42,276 nucleotides of DNA, taken from IMG/VR virus record IMGVR_UViG_3300021142_000068, positions 1-42,276 of that record, one strand, 5' to 3'. Below are positions 17,650 to 27,647 of the stretch, in pieces. Under the pieces are notes generated by a model that did not search any database, was not told where the DNA came from, and worked only from the letters and a program-made list of their open reading frames with translations. Source of the DNA: a virus. Position 1 is the first letter of the stretch; each line of letters begins with the position of its first letter. Position numbers and translations under genes: made by a program.

Positions 17650-19566
17650 ATGGCCAATGGGCCAACTGGTCGACCATCGGCCAACAAATATAAAGTCGCG
17701 CCAGAGAGCAAAGTCTCAGCCTCTCAGGCTAAGCAGACGATTATCGAGCTAGTCACTAAGGGCTACAGCATCGCAGATGCTGTCAAGGTGACGGGTAAAT
17801 CAATCAAGTCCTACGAGTATTACCGTATGTCGGACGAGGATTTTAAGTCCGCGATTGACCTTGCTCGCGCCGTCCAGCGCCGAGACGGCGTGATTAGCGA
17901 CGAAGACAAAGCGATCAGCTTTGAGGACTTTCGTGAAAAGTACCTAAACAGCAAGACCTTCAATCACCAAAGAAATATCATCTCGATGCTTGAGGAAGGT
18001 AAGCCTGCTTGGCTTCACGGCAGCATGACTTACGAAGAAGGTTTTAGCAACTATGTGCTGGTGAACATGCCACCGGAACATGCTAAGTCGATGACAGTTT
18101 CAATTGACTACATTACCTATCGGATTTGTATTGACCCAAATATCCGTATCAAGATTGTGTCCAAAACGCTTACGATGGCAAAGGACTTTCTTTATGCGGT
18201 TAAGCAGAGGCTTACCCAGCCCGCTTACGCTGAACTTCAACGGCGCTATGCGCCCGCCGATGGCTACAAAGAGTCGGCAGATAAGTGGACCCAAGATGCG
18301 ATCTACCTTGAGCGTGACTCAGGTGAAAAAGATCCAACCCTTCAAGCATTGGGTATTGGCGGTCAGATCTATGGTGCCCGCGCAGACTTAATCGTTCTTG
18401 ACGACTGCGTTACCTTGGCTAACGCCAACGAGTACGAAAAGCAGATTCGTTGGATCCAACAGGAAGTTTTGACCCGTGTTGGTCCCACAGGCAAGATCTT
18501 GGTAGTTGGCACTCGCGTAGACCCAGTGGATCTATACCGAGAGATGCGCAACCCAGATCGTTACCCTGAAGGTCGCTCACCTTGGACATATTTGGCTATG
18601 CCAGCGGTTCTTGAGTTTGCAGATGACCCAAAGGATTGGAAGACCTTGTGGCCACGCTCTGACAAGCCTTGGCTTGGAGATGACGCGAACTTAGGTGATG
18701 ATGGATTGTATTCACGCTGGGACGGTCCGAACCTTCGTAAGCGCCGCGGTGTTCTTGACCCAAAGACTTGGGCGATGGTTTACCAGCAACAGGATGTGGA
18801 CAGCGAGGCTGTCTTTGCACCTGAGTGCGTTCGCGGTTCTGTTTCAGGTATGCGTTCATTTGGTCCGTTGCTACCAGGCGCACCTGGTCATCCAGCTGTA
18901 CTCAACAGCAGTTACACAATTTGCTCTATGGACCCAGCAATGTCCGGCGATACATTCTCGATCGCCTATGCTGGCGAAAAGACAACCCAGAAGCGTTATG
19001 TGCTAGAGGCAAGCCGTATGCCTGCTCCTACACCACAGCGCATTAGAGACTTGATCTTTGAATGGACTGAGAAGTACAAGCCATCGGTCTGGGTCATTGA
19101 GAAGAACGCCTTTCAGTTGTTCTTGACAATGGACGAAGAGATTAACCGATTCTTAGCCTCACGCGGTATTCGCCTTGTTCAGCACTACACCGGTGCCAAC
19201 AAGATGGATGCTGAGTTTGGCGTAGCCTCAATGGCTCCGCTCTTTGGTACTGTCGATAAACTCGGCAACCACATGGGCAACAACTTAATAGACTTGCCAC
19301 GGTCAGACAATGAAGGCGTAAAATCGCTCATAGAGCAGCTCATTACTTGGTCCGCTGGCACCAAAAATAAACAAGACGGTTGCATGGCGCTTTGGTTCGC
19401 AGAGACTCAGATGCGCGATTACATCAACCAAGCAGGAGCCTATGGCGGCTCCTTTATCAAAAACCCATTCCAGACCCGCGATCAGCAAGCTCGTCGTCGG
19501 GTAATTAACATCGAAGAATATCAGCGTGAAAAAGAAAGATTAGCGGCTAACGGGGGTTACTTATAG
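17650..19566 (+). CDS. terL: Terminase large subunit
   Basis: The 638-aa protein has an ATPase half and a nuclease half. The Walker A-like loop is the deviant PPEHAKS (141-147), Walker B is LIVLDD (247-252), and the RNase H-like nuclease acids fall at Asp428 (SMDPAMSGD), Glu484 (VIEKNAF) and Asp576 (KQDGCMA). Residues 25-70 form a helix-turn-helix-like segment ('GYSIADAVKVTGKS'), a feature usually carried by the small terminase, which I do not find separately. The motor cuts and pumps DNA into the prohead. It starts behind GGTGGAG and is followed at once by the portal gene. Confidence 0.93.
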   Translation: MANGPTGRPSANKYKVAPESKVSASQAKQTIIELVTKGYSIADAVKVTGKSIKSYEYYRMSDEDFKSAIDLARAVQRRDGVISDEDKAISFEDFREKYLNSKTFNHQRNIISMLEEGKPAWLHGSMTYEEGFSNYVLVNMPPEHAKSMTVSIDYITYRICIDPNIRIKIVSKTLTMAKDFLYAVKQRLTQPAYAELQRRYAPADGYKESADKWTQDAIYLERDSGEKDPTLQALGIGGQIYGARADLIVLDDCVTLANANEYEKQIRWIQQEVLTRVGPTGKILVVGTRVDPVDLYREMRNPDRYPEGRSPWTYLAMPAVLEFADDPKDWKTLWPRSDKPWLGDDANLGDDGLYSRWDGPNLRKRRGVLDPKTWAMVYQQQDVDSEAVFAPECVRGSVSGMRSFGPLLPGAPGHPAVLNSSYTICSMDPAMSGDTFSIAYAGEKTTQKRYVLEASRMPAPTPQRIRDLIFEWTEKYKPSVWVIEKNAFQLFLTMDEEINRFLASRGIRLVQHYTGANKMDAEFGVASMAPLFGTVDKLGNHMGNNLIDLPRSDNEGVKSLIEQLITWSAGTKNKQDGCMALWFAETQMRDYINQAGAYGGSFIKNPFQTRDQQARRRVINIEEYQREKERLAANGGYL

Positions 19567-21350
19567 TGCTAGAGATTGACCAGATCGGAGATAAACTCCG
19601 TAAACTGCGCGCTCACTATTTCGCACGTGACTCGCGTTATGATGACCTATTGGCCATCCGTCAAGGCAAAATCGATCAAGTGTTTCCTGGCATGTTCTCA
19701 GAGGACTATCCAAAGCCAATGATCGCTAACTTCATCGATGTTGCCGCCCGCGACGTTGCTGAAGTTATTGCTCCGCTTCCTGCTTTCAACTGCATGACAA
19801 CCAACACCACTTCGGATGCTGCTCGTCGTCGTGCTGATAAGCGCACCATGATTGCCGCTGGCTACCGCGACACAGCCAACCTTCAGACCATGATGTACAC
19901 CGGTGCTGATCGTTACCTTACCTTTGGCTGGTTGCCATTCATCATTGAGCCAGACTTTGAGAACAAGCGCCCAATGATCCGCATTGATTCACCTATCGGT
20001 GCCTATCCAGAGTTTGATAGATTCTCACGCCTTGTCTCTTACTCAAAGCGTTATGTCAAGACTGTTCGTGAATTGATTAACGACTTTCCTGAGCATGAGT
20101 CTGTTATCCGTGGTCAGTATGAGAACCGCAACTCTGAGCGCATCCTTGAGATGTATCGCTATCAAGACAAAGACCAAATGGTCTTGTTCTTGCCAGAACG
20201 CAATAACTTCGTTCTTTCACGCGTTGAAAATGAACTAGGTGAAATTCCTGTAGCCATTGCGCTACGCCCAGGCGTTGACTCAGATGAGCACCAACGCGGT
20301 CAGTTCGATGACATTATGTGGGTACAGGTTGCTCGCTCACGCTTTGCTTCGCTCACACTTGAAGCAGCGCAGAAGGCAGTTCAAGCACCGTTTGCTTTGC
20401 CTTCAGATGTTAATGTGCTTGAGATTGGCCCAGATGCAACTATCCGCTCTGCCAACCCACAGCAGATCCGTCGTGTAGATCTTAACCTTCCAGCCAATAT
20501 TTTCCAAGAGAACGAGATTCTCGATCAGGAAATGCGTACTGGCTCACGCTATCCAGAAGGCCGTCTAGGTCAGCAGTCTGGTTCGATCGTTACAGGTCGT
20601 GGCGTAGAAGCATTGATGGGTGGCTTTGATACTCAAGTCAAGACAGCCCAAGGTGTATTTGCAGAAACATTCCGTGAGGTTATTCGTCTGTGCTTTATGA
20701 TGGACGAAAAGATGTTTGGCGATGTTACAAAGGAAGTTCGTGGCATTAATGCCGGTGCTCCTTATGTCGTCACCTACACACCAAAGGAAGACATTAAGGG
20801 TGACTACACCTGCGATGTGACCTATGGCATGATGGCTGGTCTTGATCCAAACCGTGCGCTTGTTTTCGGACTACAAGCCCGTGGCGACAAGCTAATCAGC
20901 CGTGACTTTTTGCGTCGCCAAATGCCTTGGGAAATGAACGTTACCCAAGAAGAAGAGCGAGTCGAAGTAGAAGAACTGCGCGATAGTTTGATGCAAGCAG
21001 TTGCATCTTATGCCAATGCTCTTCCACAAATTGCAATGCAAGGTGGCGATCCTTCAAAGGTTATTAACGCCATTGCTAAGGTTATTCAAGGTCGTCAAAA
21101 AGGCGATCCAATTGAAGAAATTGTAGCTGAAGCATTTGCTCCTGAACCAGCACCAGAACAGCCACAGGCTGCTGGTCTGCCAGGACAACCACCTCAAGCA
21201 CCTGGAGCACAACCAGGGCAACCACCGATGGCTATGCCGGCACCTCAACAAGGCCAAGGTGGCTCTGCTTTGCAACAACTACTAGCCGGCCTTTCGTCTT
21301 CTGGAGCACCGCAGTTAGCTGCGTCAGTTTCCAGAAGGTCGCCAGCCTAA
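19566..21350 (+). CDS. Portal protein
   Basis: The 594-aa product starts at GTG 19566, overlapping the terminase stop by one base. It is identified by size, place directly after terminase, a helical wing with 'YFARDSRYDDLLAIRQGK', a beta-rich centre and the long helical stem with 'GQQSGSIVTGRGVEALMGG', then a Pro/Gln/Gly-rich disordered tail of about 70 residues from 'APEPAPEQPQ'. A dodecameric ring at the capsid vertex is expected. The low-complexity tail may contact scaffold or internal proteins. Confidence 0.85.
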   Translation: MLEIDQIGDKLRKLRAHYFARDSRYDDLLAIRQGKIDQVFPGMFSEDYPKPMIANFIDVAARDVAEVIAPLPAFNCMTTNTTSDAARRRADKRTMIAAGYRDTANLQTMMYTGADRYLTFGWLPFIIEPDFENKRPMIRIDSPIGAYPEFDRFSRLVSYSKRYVKTVRELINDFPEHESVIRGQYENRNSERILEMYRYQDKDQMVLFLPERNNFVLSRVENELGEIPVAIALRPGVDSDEHQRGQFDDIMWVQVARSRFASLTLEAAQKAVQAPFALPSDVNVLEIGPDATIRSANPQQIRRVDLNLPANIFQENEILDQEMRTGSRYPEGRLGQQSGSIVTGRGVEALMGGFDTQVKTAQGVFAETFREVIRLCFMMDEKMFGDVTKEVRGINAGAPYVVTYTPKEDIKGDYTCDVTYGMMAGLDPNRALVFGLQARGDKLISRDFLRRQMPWEMNVTQEEERVEVEELRDSLMQAVASYANALPQIAMQGGDPSKVINAIAKVIQGRQKGDPIEEIVAEAFAPEPAPEQPQAAGLPGQPPQAPGAQPGQPPMAMPAPQQGQGGSALQQLLAGLSSSGAPQLAASVSRRSPA

Positions 21351-21391
21351 CGTTATTGGCGATCAACTCAATTCCCTATAGGAGAAATAAA

Positions 21392-21598
21392 ATGGCAGTA
21401 TTCAAGTCAAATCTACAATCACCACCAGTTAAGGTGAAGCTACAAGGCGGACACTCATCTTCTGACGCAACAACACAGAAGACAAAGATCCAATCTGCTC
21501 CATCTGTTAAAGCAACAGGTAAGTCAGATGTTAAGTACACAGTTCAGCCTTCAGGAACAAAAGGCACAAGCACAACTGCCGGAAAGCCAATGAAGTAA
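21392..21598 (+). CDS. 68-aa basic, Ser/Thr-rich protein
   Basis: ATG 21392 is preceded by AGGAG 8 nt upstream; an earlier in-frame start at 21356 is not supported. The protein is Lys-, Ser- and Thr-rich, without predicted hydrophobic core, so probably disordered. It lies between portal and internal virion genes and may be a minor virion or head-completion component. No family recognised. Confidence 0.65.
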   Translation: MAVFKSNLQSPPVKVKLQGGHSSSDATTQKTKIQSAPSVKATGKSDVKYTVQPSGTKGTSTTAGKPMK

Positions 21599-21601
21599 AT
21601 T

Positions 21602-21820
21602 ATGCACGAAGAAGAGAGCGATGAGTTTGATGGCGTACTTTCCGCTTGGGATATATTCGCTCTCTTTGCGCATTTATTAAAAGATTTGTTTGTAAGTTTT
21701 GCAAAGTTTTTTGATGTATTGAGCGACATGGCTCTGCATCAAGCAAATGTCGTGGAAGACCAAAAGTTGTTCCACGATGATGTTGTCCGTACCATTGAGA
21801 CTATTACAGAGGGTGAGTGA
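21602..21820 (+). CDS. 72-aa acidic helical protein
   Basis: Starts at ATG 21602 three bases after the previous stop. The acidic ends (HEEESDEFD and ETITEGE) flank a hydrophobic helix rich in Phe and Leu (WDIFALFAHLLKDLFVSFAKFF), which could be membrane-associated or pack in a helical bundle (quoted in part: LFAHLLKDLFVSF). No family recognised; position suggests a virion or assembly role. Confidence 0.6.
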   Translation: MHEEESDEFDGVLSAWDIFALFAHLLKDLFVSFAKFFDVLSDMALHQANVVEDQKLFHDDVVRTIETITEGE

Positions 21821-21822
21821 TT

Positions 21823-22308
21823 ATGGCAGGCAAAGGTGGCTATCAAGCTCCAGCACGTCCAGCTGTTCAATCAGGCCCAGGGGCTTTAAGCCAACGCACC
21901 GATGGCGGACCTGCATCTAAGCAAGCAATGCGCTATGTCAGTGGCATGCCAAACTACGGCGATGGCACAGATATGATGCAGATTCAAAGCGGTGCTCCGA
22001 TGGCTGCTACGCCATCTCCAACGCCAGTATCGCCATCACAGATGGCGCAGGCAGCACAGCAACAGCAACAACAACCACAAGGCCAACCACAAGCGCCTAT
22101 CACACCACTGACTGCTCCAACACAGCGTCCTAATGAGCCAGTTACTGCTGGCGCAGCGCTTGGCCCTGGTCCTGGACCAGAAGCACTTGGCATTATGCCA
22201 GGCATGCAACAAGGTGGTACATCAGCAAAGCAAGTAGTTCAAGCATTGGCAGCGCATCCAGACGCATCGCCAGAATTGCAGAGTCTCGCAGCAGCATTGG
22301 GGAAGTAA
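21823..22308 (+). CDS. Pro/Gln/Gly-rich disordered virion-associated protein
   Basis: ATG 21823 was chosen over the upstream GTG because GAGGGTGAG gives a ribosome site at good distance. The 161-aa product starts MAGKGGYQAPARP, has a central Pro/Gln tract with a run of Gln, and a C-terminal helix 'SAKQVVQALAAHPDASPELQSLAA' (in two parts). Similar composition to the portal tail suggests interacting head components. Function unknown. Confidence 0.65.
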   Translation: MAGKGGYQAPARPAVQSGPGALSQRTDGGPASKQAMRYVSGMPNYGDGTDMMQIQSGAPMAATPSPTPVSPSQMAQAAQQQQQQPQGQPQAPITPLTAPTQRPNEPVTAGAALGPGPGPEALGIMPGMQQGGTSAKQVVQALAAHPDASPELQSLAAALGK

Positions 22309-25300
22309 TTGTCAAACACAATGCCACTTCCACCATCAAATCAGCCTACCGTCGCGTCGGCTAACGCAGCAGCAAAAGGCTACCCAGATGCTGTACAGAA
22401 GGCACCAGTTGAAATGGCTGGCGCTATTCAGTCAGGCAACCCAGATGCTCCTGGCGCAGTAGCCGCTACAACACACGTTATTGCCACATCAAATGCTGTT
22501 GACCAACACCAACAGATGTACAACTCAAAGTCATGGTGGCAGACAGCCCTTGGCGATGTAGGTAAGGTTATTACCGCAACGCCTATCATTGGCACAGTTG
22601 CTCGCTGGGCAAACAAAGGTTTGCAAGAAGTACAAAGCGATTACAAGTTTATTCACTCAGTTTATACAGATCATGGTTTTGCACAGGGCTTGCTAGCAAC
22701 GCTAGGCGTTGGTCTTGGTGCGACCGTTGGTTCTCTTGCAGGTCCAGAAGGTACAGCGCTAGGCGCTGCTTTTGCCGCATCTTTAGAGCGTGACATTGGC
22801 GGTCAACTTATTCCGTCATATCAAAAGTCTTACCAAAAGTCTATCGATCCAAACTATCAAGTTTCTATTGGTCGTGACCTTTCCAACCTTGCCGGTGACT
22901 TGCCAGGCTTACATACTTTGAAGAATACAAACTACGGCCTTGGTCAGTTTGTATCTGGCGTAACTGATGCTGCATTTGACTTTGAAGCAGATCCGCTAGC
23001 CAACGCAGGTAAAGTTGCTGGCGCACTTAAGGCAGGCAAATACCTTGAGTACAAGCCAGCGGTTGACTCTGACGGTCAGATTATTAAGAACGCCAATGGT
23101 GATCCTAAGTTAGTTCTGGACGGCAACGGCAAGCCAATCATTCAGGCTACCATTCCTTTGGCTCGCAACTCAGAGGCTGCAACTAACTTCTTGATGAGCC
23201 TATCTTCAGGTCGTGCTTTGAGCAGCGAGATGGTGCAAGCAGCCTACGATGGTTCGCTTGTATCTAATGCACTTGGCGGTAAAGTACTTAACCCAGTCAA
23301 GCAAGCCTTTGACCATATTGCCACACTCAATAACCCAGTAGAAATTCAACTGGCTTACCCTGGCTCTAACTTTGACCAAGCCATGCTTACAAAGTTGGCT
23401 AACGCTAAGACTGGTCAAGAAGTTGCTGATGAAATTGGCAAGTCTATTTACTCAGGTGAAATGGACGAGCGGGCTATGCCTGCTACTGCAATTTCTCTAC
23501 CTACCCGTACTCTTGCTCGTCAGTTTGGCGGAACAGTACAGCAAGCAATTCTTAAGCGAGCTGGCGATACAACAGTAGCCAACGAGCGTAACTTGCTATT
23601 GCCAAAGGCTATGCCTGTGCTCGATGAGCAAGGCAATCAGGTTTACAAGACCGTTACCAAAGATGGCGTAGACACTCAAGTCCCACAAATGAAAATGCAA
23701 TGGGGCGGGTTGTATACTAAGAACGCAGATACTTGGAATGGTTGGAACGCTCTTGCTGGCAAGATCCGTACCTTTACCGGTTACAAGGCTCTGACAATCA
23801 ACAAGAAGTTGCTTGAGCAATCAGGAGAGAAGTTTAACTTTGATGACCACGGTGCTGGTACTGCTCTGTATAACATGTTCTATTACGCCATGCCACGTGA
23901 TGTTGCATTGGAAAAAGCAGCTGCAATTATGGCTGCGCCTACTGAAGGTGCAAAGCAAGCGCTTTACGCTCAAGGCGTTAAGGAAGTAATTAAGGCTGCT
24001 GGCTTGCCGGATGACAGCAACATTGTGGATCGTGTTATGTCCCACGCTCAACGCATCACCACAGGTGGCATGCGCAACAGCGGTAACTACGGCAACGACA
24101 CAGATGGCAATGTGTTAGGCACAATTGCTCCTAAACAGAACTACACTGCAGATGGCGTAGATGCTATTCCTAACGATGAATTTGAAGCAGCGTTGTGGGC
24201 ATACCAACGCGGTGCTAACGCATTTATCAACTTCAAAGAGTTGCGCAACGCTATGCGCCAGATGACAGTACACGGCATGATGTACTCAAAGGCTGACGAT
24301 TTTTGGTCTTACTACACCGACAAGATCTTTGCACCACTTAGCCTTTTCACAACAGGCTTTGGTCTTCGCGTAGCCGGTTCTGAAGCACTACACCAAGTTA
24401 TCCGTAATGGTCTTGGTTCATACATCGGTGACCGCATTGCGTTCAGCGGTGCTAAATACAAGTTTAAGAACATGTCTGCCGATGAGTTGGCTGCTGCTAG
24501 AGAGCGTCTAGCCATGAAGGGTACGCCTGCTGCGCAGGCTCTTGCCGATCATGCTGCTCAGATGTTGACAGATGAAGACCATGCTGGTCTTGTTGAAAAC
24601 CCAGATAAGGCGATCAACGAAAACTCAATTACAAAGATGATTGATGAGAAGAACGATGTAGCAGATCAGCTGCAAGCGGTTGCGGATAAAAACCCATTGG
24701 TTAAGCAGATCGCTGCTGCCCGTGGCTTGATCCGCCCATTTGGCTATATCTCAAGCAAGGTTGCTCCTTACCTTCCTAGCAACAAGCTAGATGTTATGTT
24801 GGACTGGTTGGTCCACATGCACGGTTTGAGCATCCCAGCTGGCGTTGCATCAGATCACTTGGCTCACTACTCACTCAATGCTGCAGAACGCGCATCACAG
24901 TTTGCAGAGCAATACGGTCATGGCGCTACAGGTATGGATGACATTACATCCCTTACCGGTCAAGATCCTCATTACCACATCTACTGGGCGCAGAATTTGT
25001 CCAAGTTGCGTAACGAGAAGATGGCTCAAGATATTGCAAATGATTATTTGCGCCTATCAAAAGACTCACAATTCCAAGCATTGTCTAACCAAGATAAGTG
25101 GGCGCAGGTTCAGCAACTCCATCAGGCTCGCATTGAAAATCCTAAGAACTATGCAGACCTACGCGACACAATGGTTGGTCTACGCAACGGCGATCCTGCT
25201 TCGTTCTCAAGCAACCAAGTCAAGGCTTTTGCCGGACTTGTGCAAGGTAAAGATGGAACTATCCACGACAACCTTATTCAGAACATTGCAGATGGCATGC

Positions 25301-27156
25301 CTACAAAGGCTGTCGATCTAAAGCAAATTCCTGCTATCCAAAGCCCGCTCAAGGTTCTTGGTCGTGAGCCACGCAACACTTACGACAATCCGCTACAGCG
25401 TGTTATCCAGATGGGTTATCGCACATTTATCAATCCAGTAATGGATGGCATTTCACGTGAGCCTATCTTTGGTCATTACCTATATGAAAACTACCGCAGC
25501 CTGCAACCATTGCTAGATTCTGGCAAGATTAGCAAGGCAGAGGCTTTGCAGTTTGCAGGTCAAAAGGCAGTTATCAACATGGTGCCTTTGATCCACAACC
25601 CTGCTTTGCGTAGCCAGTTCTCAGTTCTATCTCGTAACTTGCTACCGTTCTACTTTGCTCAAGAGCAGGCTATTAAGCGTTATGGTCGCTTGGCTTATCA
25701 AGCCCCACAGGCGTTCCGCGACTTTCAGATGATTAACCATGGCATTAACAACCCTGGCTTTGTTCACACCGATTCAAGCGGTAACAAATACATGGTTTAT
25801 CCGCTTATTGGCGAGTTTGGCAATGCCGCTGTACGCGGCCTAAATGCTCTTGGAGTTAGTTCATTTGATGGTTTGCCAGAGTCTGTTACCGGTAATGTCA
25901 ATTCACTTGACTCAGTTTTACCGGAAGCAAAAATGCCGGGACTTAACCCATTGGCAACCATCCCACTTGGCGCATTGTCTAATCACTTTCCATGGGCAAG
26001 CAAGATTACAAATGTAGCCACAGGCGGTTATCCTGCTAGCAACTGGCTAGATGCAATTTTGCCTAACTCAGCCATGCGTGACATTTTCAACGGCATGATG
26101 ATGGACGACAAAGAAAGCAGCGTTCACAACGCCATTCTTTCAGCCATTGCCGCTGCTTACTACCATGGCGATTTGCCAGATAACTTCTCGTCTTTGCCTG
26201 CTTCGGTTCAACAGCAGTATTTGGATCGTATCGACAGCAACGCTCGAACAAATTTGTTTATGAAGGGCATTTTGTCGTTCTTCCTACCGCTTGCTCCGAA
26301 TGTCAGCAACGACTATTACGACAAGAACTTGCAAAGCCTACGCTCTGAATTTCAAAGCCTGCAAAGCCAGATCAATCCAGATACAGGCAAGCAGTACACA
26401 TTGCCAGAGGCAACCAGCAAGTTCCTTGCTGAGCATGGTAGCCGTGCAGTTTCCTACACCGCTTACACAACCCAGACTGGCACCTCTGGTGCCGATCTGC
26501 CATTGAACGATCAGACCCTTACTTGGTTAAACCAAAACGGCGATTTGATGAACAAATACAAGTTTGGTGCCGCTTATCTCATCCCACAGACCAAAGCTGG
26601 GGCAGATGCTTTGCAGGTTGAAAATGATTTGCTGACAAAGCAACTTCGTTCAAAAGATACACCACAAGATTTTCTTGATTCTGTGTATATTCAAGCAGGT
26701 TGGGCAGAGGTGGCGCCAATGTACAACGCTTACCAGACTGCGCTTAAGCAAGCCCGTGATAGCGGCAACCGTCAGGCTGTATACCAATACACTCAAGAGT
26801 GGAATAACTACGCTTCAACGGTAGCTGCGCATAACCCAACATGGTATGCAGATTATCAAAACCCAAGCCGCAAAAATATGGCTAGCCAATCGCTAGCAGA
26901 TTTTGAGGCTATGGATAAGGCTGGCAAGTTGACTGGTCCACAGGCTCAAGGCATTAAGTCTTTGATGACCGAGTATCAGGCTTATCATCAACTTCTACTT
27001 AACAACACAATTACCGTTGGCGGTATAACAAAGCACACTGCTGAGTACTCAAATATCCAGAACGAATGGTTTAATTACCTAACCGCTCTCGAGGCAAACC
27101 CAGCAACTGCAAACTTAACAAATGTAATTAACGGCGTATTTAAGAGGGTGAGTTAA
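22309..27156 (+). CDS. Giant (1615-aa) internal virion/ejection-type protein
   Basis: The gene starts at TTG 22309 behind GGGGAAG; the first ATG is four codons later. The N terminus is followed by a Gly/Ala-rich hydrophobic segment at about 124-159 (GLLATLGVGLGATVGSLAG), which could insert into a membrane. The remainder looks helical with few recognisable motifs. Its size, placement between portal and capsid genes and lack of a separate tape-measure gene point to an injected internal protein, like the large ejection proteins of podoviruses. A tape-measure protein is the alternative. I found no lytic transglycosylase motif by eye. Confidence 0.6.
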   Translation: MSNTMPLPPSNQPTVASANAAAKGYPDAVQKAPVEMAGAIQSGNPDAPGAVAATTHVIATSNAVDQHQQMYNSKSWWQTALGDVGKVITATPIIGTVARWANKGLQEVQSDYKFIHSVYTDHGFAQGLLATLGVGLGATVGSLAGPEGTALGAAFAASLERDIGGQLIPSYQKSYQKSIDPNYQVSIGRDLSNLAGDLPGLHTLKNTNYGLGQFVSGVTDAAFDFEADPLANAGKVAGALKAGKYLEYKPAVDSDGQIIKNANGDPKLVLDGNGKPIIQATIPLARNSEAATNFLMSLSSGRALSSEMVQAAYDGSLVSNALGGKVLNPVKQAFDHIATLNNPVEIQLAYPGSNFDQAMLTKLANAKTGQEVADEIGKSIYSGEMDERAMPATAISLPTRTLARQFGGTVQQAILKRAGDTTVANERNLLLPKAMPVLDEQGNQVYKTVTKDGVDTQVPQMKMQWGGLYTKNADTWNGWNALAGKIRTFTGYKALTINKKLLEQSGEKFNFDDHGAGTALYNMFYYAMPRDVALEKAAAIMAAPTEGAKQALYAQGVKEVIKAAGLPDDSNIVDRVMSHAQRITTGGMRNSGNYGNDTDGNVLGTIAPKQNYTADGVDAIPNDEFEAALWAYQRGANAFINFKELRNAMRQMTVHGMMYSKADDFWSYYTDKIFAPLSLFTTGFGLRVAGSEALHQVIRNGLGSYIGDRIAFSGAKYKFKNMSADELAAARERLAMKGTPAAQALADHAAQMLTDEDHAGLVENPDKAINENSITKMIDEKNDVADQLQAVADKNPLVKQIAAARGLIRPFGYISSKVAPYLPSNKLDVMLDWLVHMHGLSIPAGVASDHLAHYSLNAAERASQFAEQYGHGATGMDDITSLTGQDPHYHIYWAQNLSKLRNEKMAQDIANDYLRLSKDSQFQALSNQDKWAQVQQLHQARIENPKNYADLRDTMVGLRNGDPASFSSNQVKAFAGLVQGKDGTIHDNLIQNIADGMPTKAVDLKQIPAIQSPLKVLGREPRNTYDNPLQRVIQMGYRTFINPVMDGISREPIFGHYLYENYRSLQPLLDSGKISKAEALQFAGQKAVINMVPLIHNPALRSQFSVLSRNLLPFYFAQEQAIKRYGRLAYQAPQAFRDFQMINHGINNPGFVHTDSSGNKYMVYPLIGEFGNAAVRGLNALGVSSFDGLPESVTGNVNSLDSVLPEAKMPGLNPLATIPLGALSNHFPWASKITNVATGGYPASNWLDAILPNSAMRDIFNGMMMDDKESSVHNAILSAIAAAYYHGDLPDNFSSLPASVQQQYLDRIDSNARTNLFMKGILSFFLPLAPNVSNDYYDKNLQSLRSEFQSLQSQINPDTGKQYTLPEATSKFLAEHGSRAVSYTAYTTQTGTSGADLPLNDQTLTWLNQNGDLMNKYKFGAAYLIPQTKAGADALQVENDLLTKQLRSKDTPQDFLDSVYIQAGWAEVAPMYNAYQTALKQARDSGNRQAVYQYTQEWNNYASTVAAHNPTWYADYQNPSRKNMASQSLADFEAMDKAGKLTGPQAQGIKSLMTEYQAYHQLLLNNTITVGGITKHTAEYSNIQNEWFNYLTALEANPATANLTNVINGVFKRVS

Positions 27157-27647
27157 TGTCTGGTAGCACTGGTTCAGCTGGTACATCTGGTTCTGGCAAT
27201 ACAGGAGCAACAGGTTCAGCGGCTGCTGCCTTGGCGGCATTTGATTCAAACGCCAACAGCCCTTACTTCACTCCTTCAACTTACAAAGTAAGTCAACTTA
27301 CTCAAACATCACAGCCTGACATTACTTCTCTTGTAAACAGTGCTATGCTTAACCTTGTAGGTCGTGCTGCTACACCGCAAGAAATTGCCACATATGGCAC
27401 AGAACTTCTTGCTGCCGAAAAAGCCAATACTGGGCTTGAAAGCACACAAACCACCTACCAATCTAGCGGTGCTGGATATGGCAAGAAGGGTGCAACCACT
27501 GGTCAAACATTATCAACCGGCGTTGACCCAACGGCATTTATCGAAAACTTGATCCGAGGTACAGCAGATGCTCGCGTATATCAAGCAGCAACTCAATACA
27601 TGCAAGCAATCCAAGAGTCTAATAACAAGTATAAGGGTGGGTTTTAA
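27156..27647 (+). CDS. 163-aa Gly/Ser/Thr-rich virion protein
   Basis: ATG 27156 overlaps the giant-protein stop (TAATG). The first 35 residues are a Gly/Ser/Thr-rich repeat, and then come two helical segments, 'LVNSAMLNLVGRAATPQEIATYG' in part and 'FIENLIRGTADARVYQAATQYM' in part. It belongs to a set of four adjacent low-complexity genes (27156-31046) that are probably internal or ejection proteins. No family recognised. Confidence 0.6.
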   Translation: MSGSTGSAGTSGSGNTGATGSAAAALAAFDSNANSPYFTPSTYKVSQLTQTSQPDITSLVNSAMLNLVGRAATPQEIATYGTELLAAEKANTGLESTQTTYQSSGAGYGKKGATTGQTLSTGVDPTAFIENLIRGTADARVYQAATQYMQAIQESNNKYKGGF

